From the NCBI RefSeq assembly GCF_000382385.1, contig NZ_KB908331.1:1-62121 (forward strand): a stretch of DNA of 62,121 nt, read 5' to 3'. A program made the translations under genes and the position numbers. This DNA comes from Segatella maculosa DSM 19339 = JCM 15638 (GTDB lineage: Bacteria > Bacteroidota > Bacteroidia > Bacteroidales > Bacteroidaceae). This document shows positions 17,301 to 25,583 of the stretch, one piece after another. The notes beneath the pieces were generated by a model. It saw only the letters and a program-made list of their open reading frames with translations, did not search any database and was not told where the DNA came from. Each line of letters opens with the position of its first letter. Position 1 is the stretch's first letter.

Positions 17301-20300
17301 AAAGCTTGACACCAATGACTTTGAGCAGGCTAACATTGAGTATGTTGAATTTTGGTTGCTGGATCCTTTTATCTATTCCAAGCGGAAGCCCAATGCACAT
17401 GAGTATGGAGGAGACTTCTATCTGAACTTTGGCGAAGTGTCTGAAGACGTGCTTCGTGACGGAAAGAAGTTCTATGAAAGTGGTATGTCTGTAGATGGTT
17501 CGCAGCGTTATACGACAACACAATGGGGAAAGATACCGACTTCGAGCACGGTCACCTATGCTTTTGCTACTACCAAGAATGCACGTGCTTTGCAAGATGT
17601 GGGCTTCAATGGACTCAATGATGAAGAAGAACGTGCTTTTCGCTCCTATCAGAGCTTCCTCACTTCCGTTCAGGGAAGAGTGAGTGCGGCGGTGTGGGAT
17701 TCCATCTATCGAGATCCTGCAAATGATGATTACCATTATTTCCGAGGTTCTGACTATGATCAGATGAGAGCCGATATTCTTCGGCGTTATAAATATATCA
17801 ATAATCCGCAAGGTAACTCGCCGGATAGTGAGTCAAGTAATGAACGTTACGACACATCATACAAGACAATGCCAGATGTGGAGGATATCAATCAGGACTA
17901 TACACTTAATGAATACGAGAAATATTACCAATACCATGTTTCATTGCGTCCCGAAGATATGGTGGTTGGCAGCAATCATATTGTTGACAAGCGTGATGCA
18001 AGCGTGAAACTGCGCAATGGGAAGACCGAGGAAGTGACGTGGTATCAGTTTCGTATTCCGCTCAGTGAATATGAAAAGCGGGTCGGTTCAATCTCCGGTT
18101 TTACGAGTATTCGCTTCATGCGTATGTTTCTTACGGGATTTAGGCACCCGATAGTGTTGCGTTTTGGAAGCCTCGATCTCGTGCGTGGTGACTGGCGTGT
18201 CTACGAACAGAACTTAGATAGCAGAGTCGGTTCGGGAAAAGTGGCTGTCAGTTCGGTTAGTATAGAGGAAAACGGTGATAAAAGTCCCGTTAATTATGTC
18301 TTGCCTCCGGGGATTAGTAGGGAACAAGACCCGACACAGCCACAGCTTGTGGAAAGTAACGAACAGGCTTTGAGCTTTAATGTGCATCACTTGAGTCATG
18401 GCGAGAGCAAAGCTGTGTATAAAAACACTGCAGTTGATTTAAGACAGTATAAACGTTTGCAGATGTTCGTACATGCAAATGCATTGGAACAGAATACAAC
18501 ACAGCTGGCAGATAACCAGTTGGCGGTTTTTATACGCTTCGGTTCAGACTATAAGAATAACTATTATGAGTATCAGATACCATTGAAACTTACTCCGGCG
18601 GGCAAATATAACCTCTATTCGCCATCGGACCGGGCCGCCGTTTGGCCGCAGGAAAATATGGTTGATATCCCATTAAGCCTTTTAACCGACTTGAAAAAGC
18701 AGCGTAATATGGCCAAAGCTGAAGGGAATGCGAGCTTTACACAAGCGTTTACGGCCTATGACAGAGCGCATCCGGCCAATCTGATTACGGTGATGGGCAA
18801 TCCTTCTTTGGGTGCAATAAAGACGATGATCATTGGTGTGAGAAACCTTTCTGCCGACATAAAAAGCGGTGAAGTATGGGTCAATGAGTTGCGTCTGAAG
18901 GAATATAATAATAAAGGAGGCTGGGCTGCCAACGGAAATCTAAATGTTCAATTGTCAGACCTTGGAACAGTGAACGTGCAGGGAAGATATGTTAGTGATG
19001 GTTTTGGTGGACTTGAAAGTACGGTTGCCGACCGTATGCAGGAAAGTCAGTCACTCTACAGTGTGACAACAAACTTGGAACTGGGCAAATTCTTTCCGGA
19101 TAAGGCTAAGGTTTCCGCACCTTTATATTATTCGGTCAGCCATGAAACAAGTCGACCGCGTTACAATCCTTTAGATACGGATATGACATTGAAAGATGCT
19201 TTGCAATCGGTTGCAAAGAACGAGCGTGATAGCCTTGAGTCTATTGTTGTGACAAAGCGGGTCAATACCAATCTGTCACTCTCAAACATGAGGGTAGGTA
19301 TTCAGACAAAGACGCACCCTATGCCTTATGACCCGGCCAATTTCTCGTTTTCCTACAGCCATTCTCACAGTCATACGAGTGGTGAAACCACCGTTTATGA
19401 AAATGAGGATAACTGGCGAGGTGCTATAAACTATAATTGGTCACCAGTCTATAGGGCATGGGAACCATTCAAAGGCATCAGGAACAAGTCGAAATGGTGG
19501 GACATTTTTCGGAAGTTTGGCTTCAATTGGTTGCCACAGAATGTTGGTTTCAACACGGAGATGACTCGTAGTTACTATGAACTTCAGGAGCGGGATATGG
19601 AAAATCTTGAGGCTAATCGCCTTCCAGTGACTTTCAATGAACAGTTTTTGTGGAATCGTGATTTCATGCTTCGTTGGGATTTGACACGCAATTTGCATAT
19701 GAATTTTCAGAGTGCAACGCGCTCACAAATAGAGGAACCCTACACACCTATAAATAAATTGCTTTATGCCGACCGTTATCAAGCTTGGAAAGATTCGGTA
19801 TGGACGAGCATCAAACAGCTGGGAACGCCACTTGATTATCAACAGACATTCACACTTTCTTACCAGCTTCCGCTGAATTTAATCCCTGTTTTTGATTGGA
19901 TAAATACCGATGCGCAGTATAATGCAAACTATACTTGGGTGAGAGGAACGGAAACCGAGAACCATATCAGCCTTGGAAATACGATAACAAACAATAGGAA
20001 TTTGAATTTGAATGGCAGTTTTAATCTGGAAAGGCTCTACAATCATATTCCGTTTTTGAGGAAAACCAATGAGCGATTTAATCGTAGTGGATTATCTACC
20101 TCACAATCTCCTACAAGAAAAAATCGTCGGTCTGACGACAGAAATTTGCAGGCTTTACCTAAGAACAAAGATGCATTTGAACGGGAAATCATATTGCGTT
20201 CCGACACGACAATAATCCTTGAACATGCTAAGCAAAGCCGACGAATCGTGGTAAATGCCCGCACGGAAGACGGTCATCAATTCAAATTAAGGTTTAAGAA

Positions 20301-21873
20301 AATTGATGATAACAGAATCCGTATAATGAATAAGGTTGACTCTGCACTAAAACTAAAAGTCACGGTCAATCTGAAAGCACCATTGGAGAAACAAGGTTGG
20401 TATCGAACGGCACAAACCATGGCGCGTATACTGATGATGGTGAGAAACGTCAATATCAGTTATCGTAATCAATATGCCATGACCTTACCAGGCTTCATGC
20501 CTAATATAGGAAAGGCATTCGGGCAGACTCGCGGTGGCGGATTACTCTCTCCGGGACTTGATTTCGCATTCGGCATGATTGACGACTCGTATATTGACAA
20601 GGCACTCAGCAGAAATTGGCTGTTGATGAACGACTCCATAGCGACACCTGTGGCCACTACCTTGACAGAAGACATTCAACTACGGGCAACCTTGGAGCCT
20701 TTCCGTGACTTCAAAGTTGATTTGAATGCGACCCGTGTTGCAACCAAGGCCCGAAGCATACAATATATGTATGCCGGGAAGCCTACGACGCAAAGCGGGA
20801 CTTTCTCTATGACAACTATTTCCTTGGGAAGTGCATTCGAAGGAATAGGTAATGCAGGCAATGGCTATCGTAGTAAGACCTTTGAAAGGTTCTGCAACTC
20901 GCTTGATGCTTTCCGACAACGCGTGGAGAGTCAGTACCGTGACGCTACATACCCTGCAGGAACAAGTTTGGCCGGTCGGCCGTTTAATGCTGCAAACGGT
21001 ACAGTTGAACGGTATAGTGCCGATGTGATGGTGCCGGCTTTCCTTTCAGCCTATACGAATATGGGAGGAAACAGCCTTGATATTTTCCCTTCATTGCTTA
21101 AATTGCTGCCCAACTGGTCTGTACGTTACAGTGGATTGGTGAAGCTGTCATGGTTCCGAGATGTGTTTCGCAGCTTTAACGTCAATCATTCTTACAAGAG
21201 CATCTATACTGTCGGGGCTTATTCTTCGTTCAGTAGCTATCAGGAATATATGAACGGGCTTGGGTTTATCAATGATGCCACAACCGGGAACCCCATTCCC
21301 TCAAGCATGTTTAATGTTTCAATGGTGAGCATTAATGATGCTTTTTCTCCACTCTTGGGGGTTGACATGACTTTTAAGAGTGGTATGACGGCCAAGTTGG
21401 AATACCGTATGGTGCGAAGCTTGAATCTCAGTATGACGAGTGTCCAGATGAACGAGGCTCGGAGTAAAGACTGGGTTATCGGGTTGGGTTACCGATTGAA
21501 TGATTTTAATCTCTTTGGTCTCGGTGTCCGTCGTAAGACAAAAGGCCATAAGAAGAATGCAAATGCCGATATGCAGCAGCCTACGACGGAGAAAACGCAC
21601 GGGGGGGTAAACCATAATTTGAATCTCAACCTTGATTTCAGCTATCGTAAGCAGGCTTCGCTGACGCGCGATATTGCCACCGTGACCAGCAATGCGAGTA
21701 GCGGAAACTCCGCGTTTAGATTAAACTTCACGGCGGATTATACGTTTTCTCGCATGCTGACAATGAGCTTCTACTATGACTTTCAGAGCAACACGCCACT
21801 GTTAAGCAGTAATAGTTACCCCACATCTACGCGTGACTTCGGATTGAGCGTCAAATTCTCATTGACACGCTGA
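14383..21873 (+). CDS. sprA: SprA, type IX secretion system translocon / gliding motility outer-membrane protein
   Basis: This 2496-residue protein is SprA (Sov), the giant outer-membrane barrel through which type IX secretion cargo passes. The length fits the family, and typical stretches are present (LTAPIMMSPKEYLDWS, DLGPAEKLFGPGGVRIRTQG-type N-terminal repeats, DYSAGEVTILNQSILDAGT, and YLDDFENTTGKIDVSTPTSW). The C-terminus ends in amphipathic strands (FGLSVKFSLTR). The best start is TTG at 14383, which gives a lysine-bearing signal peptide (SGKKAYALLGFLMAFVIS). The first in-frame ATG, at 14422, would remove the positive residues. It follows ruvA by 17 bases. No other type IX component is in this window. 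Confidence 0.95.
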   Translation: MSGKKAYALLGFLMAFVISYAFSMPFYQHEVVGSQGRSGGQEQPRKPEKDTVSSPKKPLWRVQRTLPVTWHDLDSSTLDLQMPLNLRRQVFYNDTLNSYFLGKRLGGTYLTAPIMMSPKEYLDWSGRQQQHAFFRSKNTEIYETKGKEKFDFSDMHFELGPAEKLFGPGGVRIRTQGTAELKFGATMKNVDNPALTINRRRTTTMNFDEKINLNVNGKVGDKVNMNLNYNTDATFDFDAQNLKLKYEGKEDEIVKLVEAGNVSFPSNSSLISGATSLFGLRTDLQFGKLKMQLVASQKKSSSKSVSGRGGVRLTPFDLRATDYEENRHFFLSQYFRDRYASTMRQLPNLTTGIRINRVEVWVTNKTGTTSNTRNIVALTDLGENVRVSNTHLWSTSGMVVPANAANTEYAAMTGAYGMARDINQTSTILDGAGLTGGADYEKLESARLLNASEYSVNQALGYVSLITSINTDQVVAVAYEYTYGGVTYQVGEFAGDRTDVKEALFVKSLKNTSNNPSQGNWNLMMKNVYRLGDTVEKEKFRLDVKYQSDTTGVYLSYIPEPKVRQQPIIKLLGADRLDNNNRPNSNGYFDYVEGYTVNNGRVFFPVAEPFGRDLYRALVDKGVTAAVARKYIFTELYDSTKTIAGQIAEKDKFNLVGRFKGSSANVISLGAYNIPQGSVVVTAGGMRLTEGTDYSVDYSAGEVTILNQSILDAGTAVNVSLESNNDYGMQRKTMLGMNWEYDFSRNFQLSGTLQHLSEQPLTNKVKMGSEPLNNTLWGLNINWKKESQWLTDMLDKLPFLHLTQPSQISFTGEFAQLIAGSNTGTQDNASYLDDFENTTGKIDVSTPTSWIISSVPSMFPESRDKTTLASGFNRSLLAWYNIDPLFTRRSSSLTPAHLKNDLEQLSNHYVREVATRELFPKKDLNNYNGSSSTLSILNLAYYPNERGPYNFNPDLNRDGLLSNPVKHWGGLMRKLDTNDFEQANIEYVEFWLLDPFIYSKRKPNAHEYGGDFYLNFGEVSEDVLRDGKKFYESGMSVDGSQRYTTTQWGKIPTSSTVTYAFATTKNARALQDVGFNGLNDEEERAFRSYQSFLTSVQGRVSAAVWDSIYRDPANDDYHYFRGSDYDQMRADILRRYKYINNPQGNSPDSESSNERYDTSYKTMPDVEDINQDYTLNEYEKYYQYHVSLRPEDMVVGSNHIVDKRDASVKLRNGKTEEVTWYQFRIPLSEYEKRVGSISGFTSIRFMRMFLTGFRHPIVLRFGSLDLVRGDWRVYEQNLDSRVGSGKVAVSSVSIEENGDKSPVNYVLPPGISREQDPTQPQLVESNEQALSFNVHHLSHGESKAVYKNTAVDLRQYKRLQMFVHANALEQNTTQLADNQLAVFIRFGSDYKNNYYEYQIPLKLTPAGKYNLYSPSDRAAVWPQENMVDIPLSLLTDLKKQRNMAKAEGNASFTQAFTAYDRAHPANLITVMGNPSLGAIKTMIIGVRNLSADIKSGEVWVNELRLKEYNNKGGWAANGNLNVQLSDLGTVNVQGRYVSDGFGGLESTVADRMQESQSLYSVTTNLELGKFFPDKAKVSAPLYYSVSHETSRPRYNPLDTDMTLKDALQSVAKNERDSLESIVVTKRVNTNLSLSNMRVGIQTKTHPMPYDPANFSFSYSHSHSHTSGETTVYENEDNWRGAINYNWSPVYRAWEPFKGIRNKSKWWDIFRKFGFNWLPQNVGFNTEMTRSYYELQERDMENLEANRLPVTFNEQFLWNRDFMLRWDLTRNLHMNFQSATRSQIEEPYTPINKLLYADRYQAWKDSVWTSIKQLGTPLDYQQTFTLSYQLPLNLIPVFDWINTDAQYNANYTWVRGTETENHISLGNTITNNRNLNLNGSFNLERLYNHIPFLRKTNERFNRSGLSTSQSPTRKNRRSDDRNLQALPKNKDAFEREIILRSDTTIILEHAKQSRRIVVNARTEDGHQFKLRFKKIDDNRIRIMNKVDSALKLKVTVNLKAPLEKQGWYRTAQTMARILMMVRNVNISYRNQYAMTLPGFMPNIGKAFGQTRGGGLLSPGLDFAFGMIDDSYIDKALSRNWLLMNDSIATPVATTLTEDIQLRATLEPFRDFKVDLNATRVATKARSIQYMYAGKPTTQSGTFSMTTISLGSAFEGIGNAGNGYRSKTFERFCNSLDAFRQRVESQYRDATYPAGTSLAGRPFNAANGTVERYSADVMVPAFLSAYTNMGGNSLDIFPSLLKLLPNWSVRYSGLVKLSWFRDVFRSFNVNHSYKSIYTVGAYSSFSSYQEYMNGLGFINDATTGNPIPSSMFNVSMVSINDAFSPLLGVDMTFKSGMTAKLEYRMVRSLNLSMTSVQMNEARSKDWVIGLGYRLNDFNLFGLGVRRKTKGHKKNANADMQQPTTEKTHGGVNHNLNLNLDFSYRKQASLTRDIATVTSNASSGNSAFRLNFTADYTFSRMLTMSFYYDFQSNTPLLSSNSYPTSTRDFGLSVKFSLTR

Positions 21874-21898
21874 TGAATATTTTATAAGGTAAAGCTAA

Positions 21899-22531
21899 AT
21901 GGACAAAATAAGAATTGAAAACGCAGCGCCCCATCAGGCATCAACCATTGCCTCCTTGGTGATGTTGGCCATGAATCATGATTGTTGCCAATATTTCGCA
22001 GGCCCTCATCACACGTTGGATGACTTTCATCGAATGTTGACAAGACTTGTGAAACGGCGCGATTCACAGTATTCCTATCAGAACACGTTGGTCGCGCTGG
22101 CCGGGGAAGATGTTATCGGGTGCTGTGTGAGTTATGACGGTAGCCGGTTGCGTGACCTGCGTCGTGCTTTCTTAGAAGAAACACGGGATAGTTTCGGCTT
22201 GGACCATTCGCATATGGCTGATGAAACGCAGGCTGGAGAACTGTATATAGACACTTTGGCCGTTAGCATCGGCTATCGCGGGCAAGGTATTGCGACCTCC
22301 TTATTGCAAGCTACTTGCGAAAAGGCCGCGGCTCTCCATCTGCCTGTCGGCTTATTGGTTGACAAAGGAAACCCCAAGGCAGAACGTCTTTACAAGAGTT
22401 TTGGCTTTCGCTACGTAAATGATGCCGTGTGGGGCACTCATCCCATGAGGCATCTACAGCGTTGCGATGACGGATTACCAGTTAATTATAAGGACAACCA
22501 CGAAAACAACCTTACTAATGAATTGGGTTAA
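21899..22531 (+). CDS. GNAT-family N-acetyltransferase
   Basis: This 210-residue cytoplasmic protein has the acetyl-CoA binding motif A of GNAT enzymes: LYIDTLAVSIGYRGQGIATS, where RGQGIA is the pyrophosphate-binding loop. It is followed by motif B, with DKGNPKAERLYKSFGFRYV. The substrate is unknown. It starts 26 bases after sprA and could be cotranscribed. Its last few codons already lie in the 22-bp repeat array that fills the following gap, so the C-terminal residues may not be conserved. Confidence 0.88.
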   Translation: MDKIRIENAAPHQASTIASLVMLAMNHDCCQYFAGPHHTLDDFHRMLTRLVKRRDSQYSYQNTLVALAGEDVIGCCVSYDGSRLRDLRRAFLEETRDSFGLDHSHMADETQAGELYIDTLAVSIGYRGQGIATSLLQATCEKAAALHLPVGLLVDKGNPKAERLYKSFGFRYVNDAVWGTHPMRHLQRCDDGLPVNYKDNHENNLTNELG

Positions 22532-22695
22532 TAAGGGATATTGTGCTAATGGAAACATAGTCCTAATTGAAAGGGGAGACATCATTAATTCGAATTGCCC
22601 ACGACCCTAAATAAAAAAACGACGTCCCTAATTAAAAATAGGAACGTCGCTAATTGAAAAGAGCACAATGTCTAATATGGGTTACCTCCCCGTCT
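22521..22695. repeat. 22-bp-period degenerate tandem array (8 units) with internal hairpin
   Basis: Units begin at 22521, 22543, 22565, 22587, 22609 (21 bases), 22630, 22652 and 22674. Most begin AATT or AAT and end in CT or TT. Two neighbouring units form a hairpin (ACGACGTCCCT ... AGGAACGTCG), which could terminate transcription between the convergent genes 21899-22531 and 22734-24806. Confidence 0.75.
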
Positions 22696-22733
22696 GATTG
22701 AAAAGAGAGGAGGAGATTATCGAAAACAGACGG

Positions 22734-24806
22734 CTACCGCGCTTTCAGATAAAGGTTGACGTATTGATAATTAGCCTCGGCCTTGCGGAGCAACACCCCA
22801 TCAATCTGATTGACGGGCTGCTCGTCGAATGTACCGTCGGAGAGTGGACGGACGGTGAACTGTCGAACATTGCGCACCGGGGAAAGCACCGTCAGGCGGT
22901 TGGCCTCATAATAGCCCAAGTCTTGATAAGTGGCCATGAAGGCGCGGGGGCGGAACAATGGGGTGAGAATGTCTTTGCCCGTAAAACCGACCTCGGTGCG
23001 CAGATGTAGCAGTGAGAGCACCGTGGGCATGACATCTATCTGCGAGCACACCTTATCTATATAGGCAGGCTTGACCAGCTGCGGTGCGTACACGAGGCAG
23101 GGGATATGGTAGCGGTCGATGGGCAACGAAGTCTTACCTGCGCTTGAGGCACAATGGTCGGCGATGATCACGAAGAGCGTATTGGCAAACCACGGCCTGC
23201 GCGCTGCCTCGCGGAGCAGCTGTCCGATGGCATAGTCGGTGTAGCGTACGGCAGCCTCTCGCGTATGTGGGTCGCCGTCGACATGTATCTTTCCCGCCGG
23301 ATAGGTGTAGGGACGGTGGTTGCTCGTGGTCATGATCTGCGCAAAGAAAGGCTTTTTCTGTTTTGCATCGGCATCAAAGACACTGAGACTCTTGTGGAAG
23401 ATGTCTTCGTCGCACACACCCCAGATGTTAGCAAACGTGATGTTTTCGGGCAAAATGTGCTTGCGGTCAATGACCTCGTAACCATTGCGGCCGAAGAAGT
23501 TGCCCATATTGTCGAAATAGCTGTCGCCGCCGTAGAAGAATTGCACATGATAGCCGAGCCGCTTCAGCACCATACCCACGGAAAGATTGCCCATGTTGTT
23601 CTGCTTGCGCTTGATGATGCTTTCGCCTGAACTTGGCGGAATGCAGAGCGACAGGGCCTCCAAGCCACGCACCGTGCGGTTTCCTACGGCGTAAAGCCGG
23701 TCGAATACAAGGCTTTTGTCCATCAGGCTGTCGAGCGTGGGCGTGAGATTCTGCTTGTTCCCATAGCGCGTGAGGAAGTCTGCGCTCAGGCTCTCCACCG
23801 TGATCAGCACGATATTGGGCCGGTTGCTTGCAAGACTGTCGCCGATTGTCTTGCGCCCATTGCTGTCCAAGCCCGCCTCACGACGGTAAATGGCCCGGGC
23901 CTCGGCCTCGGGTAGCATGGGATAGAACTTATCATAGTCCAATTTGTTGCTTTGAAAGGCGATACAGAAGTCGCAGATGCCATTTTGTTCAAGCTGTGTG
24001 ACATACTGATTGTCGCTCTGCAGAGCGTGGGTTGCCCAAACGATGAGATAACCGAGCAAGGCAAGGACCGCATAGCAGCCCAGATGCACGGCCAGTAGAC
24101 GCGGCGTATAGAGCTTGGTCAGCCGGAAACGCGTCTTTCTGGAGTTCCAAAAGACAATCCCCACCGTGGCAACGAGCACGCCGATGAGAAGCGGAACGAC
24201 GGCATAGGACTCCAAGATGTTGCCTATCACCTCGTTGGTATAGACCAGATAGTCCACGGCAATGAAGTTATAGCGCACGCCGAACTCCTGCCAAAAGATG
24301 ACTTCACCCATCGAGATGAAAAGAAACAAAAAGACATAAAGTCCCCATGTGGCGTAGAGTGTGACCTTGCGCCAAGTATCTCGTAGCCGTGGAAGCAGGA
24401 AACGCAGTGTGAAACTGAAGAGTTTCCAACTCAGGAACGCCTTTGCAATGAGGGGCGCACCGCCTCCGTATTCATCAAAAATAGAATGACAGCACAGCGT
24501 ATAAAGCAGTCCTGCCAAAAGAAGAAGCTCAATGAGCCAACCGCCGACCTTGGAATACTTCCACTCGTTCAAGCCCAAATAGACGAAGAGCAGCGGAATG
24601 AAGAGCAGAAGTCCCGTTCCAAAATCAGACAAGACGCCTATACTCAGAAGCCGAAGAATGCTTCCGAAAGTATAAGAAGCGTCATCGGGAGACAGCACCA
24701 TCAAGACAATCCTGAGCAAGAAGCCCACGACAAGATACAGTCCAAGGAATTTGCTCATCATTACATAGAGCGGATTTCGTTCAATCGTTTTCGTGTTCTT
24801 TTTCAT
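22734..24806 (-). CDS. LTA synthase-like membrane sulfatase/phosphotransferase
   Basis: This 690-residue protein has five or more N-terminal membrane spans (to about residue 260). A periplasmic alkaline-phosphatase-superfamily domain follows from about residue 330 (NIVLITVESLSADFL). The nucleophile region is VGNRTVRGLEALSLCIPPSS, with threonine as the likely attacking residue. Further metal-site motifs are FVIIADHCASSAGK and DRYHIPCLVYAP. Relatives include lipoteichoic acid synthase and phosphoglycerol or phosphoethanolamine transferases. In a Gram-negative cell it probably decorates a periplasmic glycan or lipid, but the substrate is unknown. A TAacTTTG element lies 22 bases upstream. It stands alone on the minus strand. 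Confidence 0.85.
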   Translation of the reverse strand: MKKNTKTIERNPLYVMMSKFLGLYLVVGFLLRIVLMVLSPDDASYTFGSILRLLSIGVLSDFGTGLLLFIPLLFVYLGLNEWKYSKVGGWLIELLLLAGLLYTLCCHSIFDEYGGGAPLIAKAFLSWKLFSFTLRFLLPRLRDTWRKVTLYATWGLYVFLFLFISMGEVIFWQEFGVRYNFIAVDYLVYTNEVIGNILESYAVVPLLIGVLVATVGIVFWNSRKTRFRLTKLYTPRLLAVHLGCYAVLALLGYLIVWATHALQSDNQYVTQLEQNGICDFCIAFQSNKLDYDKFYPMLPEAEARAIYRREAGLDSNGRKTIGDSLASNRPNIVLITVESLSADFLTRYGNKQNLTPTLDSLMDKSLVFDRLYAVGNRTVRGLEALSLCIPPSSGESIIKRKQNNMGNLSVGMVLKRLGYHVQFFYGGDSYFDNMGNFFGRNGYEVIDRKHILPENITFANIWGVCDEDIFHKSLSVFDADAKQKKPFFAQIMTTSNHRPYTYPAGKIHVDGDPHTREAAVRYTDYAIGQLLREAARRPWFANTLFVIIADHCASSAGKTSLPIDRYHIPCLVYAPQLVKPAYIDKVCSQIDVMPTVLSLLHLRTEVGFTGKDILTPLFRPRAFMATYQDLGYYEANRLTVLSPVRNVRQFTVRPLSDGTFDEQPVNQIDGVLLRKAEANYQYVNLYLKAR

Positions 24807-24828
24807 ATTGGTTTTAATTTTTCGGCGA

Positions 24829-24836
24829 CAAAGTTA
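24829..24836 (-). promoter_or_regulatory. Promoter -7 element of the LTA synthase-like gene
   Basis: Minus-strand TAACTTTG matches TAnnTTTG, 22 bases upstream of the start at 24806. Confidence 0.55.
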
Positions 24837-24992
24837 CGATAAAAATCCATATATCAAGACTACGGGGACGATTAAACGTTAAAAAGGCATATAAATCCAT
24901 GTACCTTTCTGCCCCTTTGTCGCCAAAATTCAAAAAAAGAATAAGAAAACATAAAGCTCGGAAGACGTTTATGCGCTTCTGTATTTATTCTA

Positions 24993-25000
24993 TAACTTTG
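24993..25000 (+). promoter_or_regulatory. Promoter -7 element upstream of the gene at 25041
   Basis: TAACTTTG matches TAnnTTTG and lies 40 bases before the ATG at 25041. The gap 24807-25040 is a divergent promoter region with no further gene. Confidence 0.55.
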
Positions 25001-25040
25001 CAATCATGCAAACCCATCGCAGAAACAATACGGAGAACGA

Positions 25041-25583
25041 ATGAAGAAAAAGCTTTTCTTTCTGACAATGATGGCGGCCATGACTGCGACGCCAGCCATA
25101 GCACAGCGCAACGGCGTGGTTCTTGACATGGAAACTCGCCAACCTTTAGCGGGCGTAAAAGTCTACACGAACACTAATAAGATGTATATGACCGACCGAC
25201 AAGGCCGTTATTCCGTTGCAGACCAAGCCTCGCGGAGCGTTACTTTCTCGCATAGTCGCTACGTAAACCGCACGGTTAACCTGACAAACATCAAGGATAC
25301 GGTGTTGCTTCTGCCTAAAGCTATCACCATCAACACGGTTGTTATCACGGCAAAAGCACCCAGCATCATGAGCAACAGCCCTGTAAACCTGCACACACTC
25401 TGGGGCAATGACCCACTCAGAGGCCCCTCTTCACCTTCAGGAATGGATTTCCTCTGGTTCTTGGGAAAGCGCAGTAAAGTGCCGGGCAAAGTCATGAAGA
25501 AAGCCCATGAGGCTGTGGAGAAGTACACACCCGACCCAATTTCACCAATCAAAGACAATGAAAAATCAGAGACATTACCTTGA
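25041..25583 (+). CDS. Secreted protein with carboxypeptidase-regulatory-like domain
   Basis: This 180-residue protein has a signal peptide (MKKKLFFLTMMAAMTATPAIA). Residues about 22-105 resemble the beta-sandwich CarboxypepD_reg-like domain (GVVLDMETRQPLAGVKVYTN, then TDRQGRYSVADQASRSVTFS), as seen at the N-terminus of Bacteroidetes outer-membrane receptors. Here no barrel follows. The remaining 75 residues are a basic tail without recognisable fold (FLGKRSKVPGKVMKKAHEAV). It is probably periplasmic; the function is unknown. The next gene starts inside its last 26 bases, so the two are likely coupled. Confidence 0.75.
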   Translation: MKKKLFFLTMMAAMTATPAIAQRNGVVLDMETRQPLAGVKVYTNTNKMYMTDRQGRYSVADQASRSVTFSHSRYVNRTVNLTNIKDTVLLLPKAITINTVVITAKAPSIMSNSPVNLHTLWGNDPLRGPSSPSGMDFLWFLGKRSKVPGKVMKKAHEAVEKYTPDPISPIKDNEKSETLP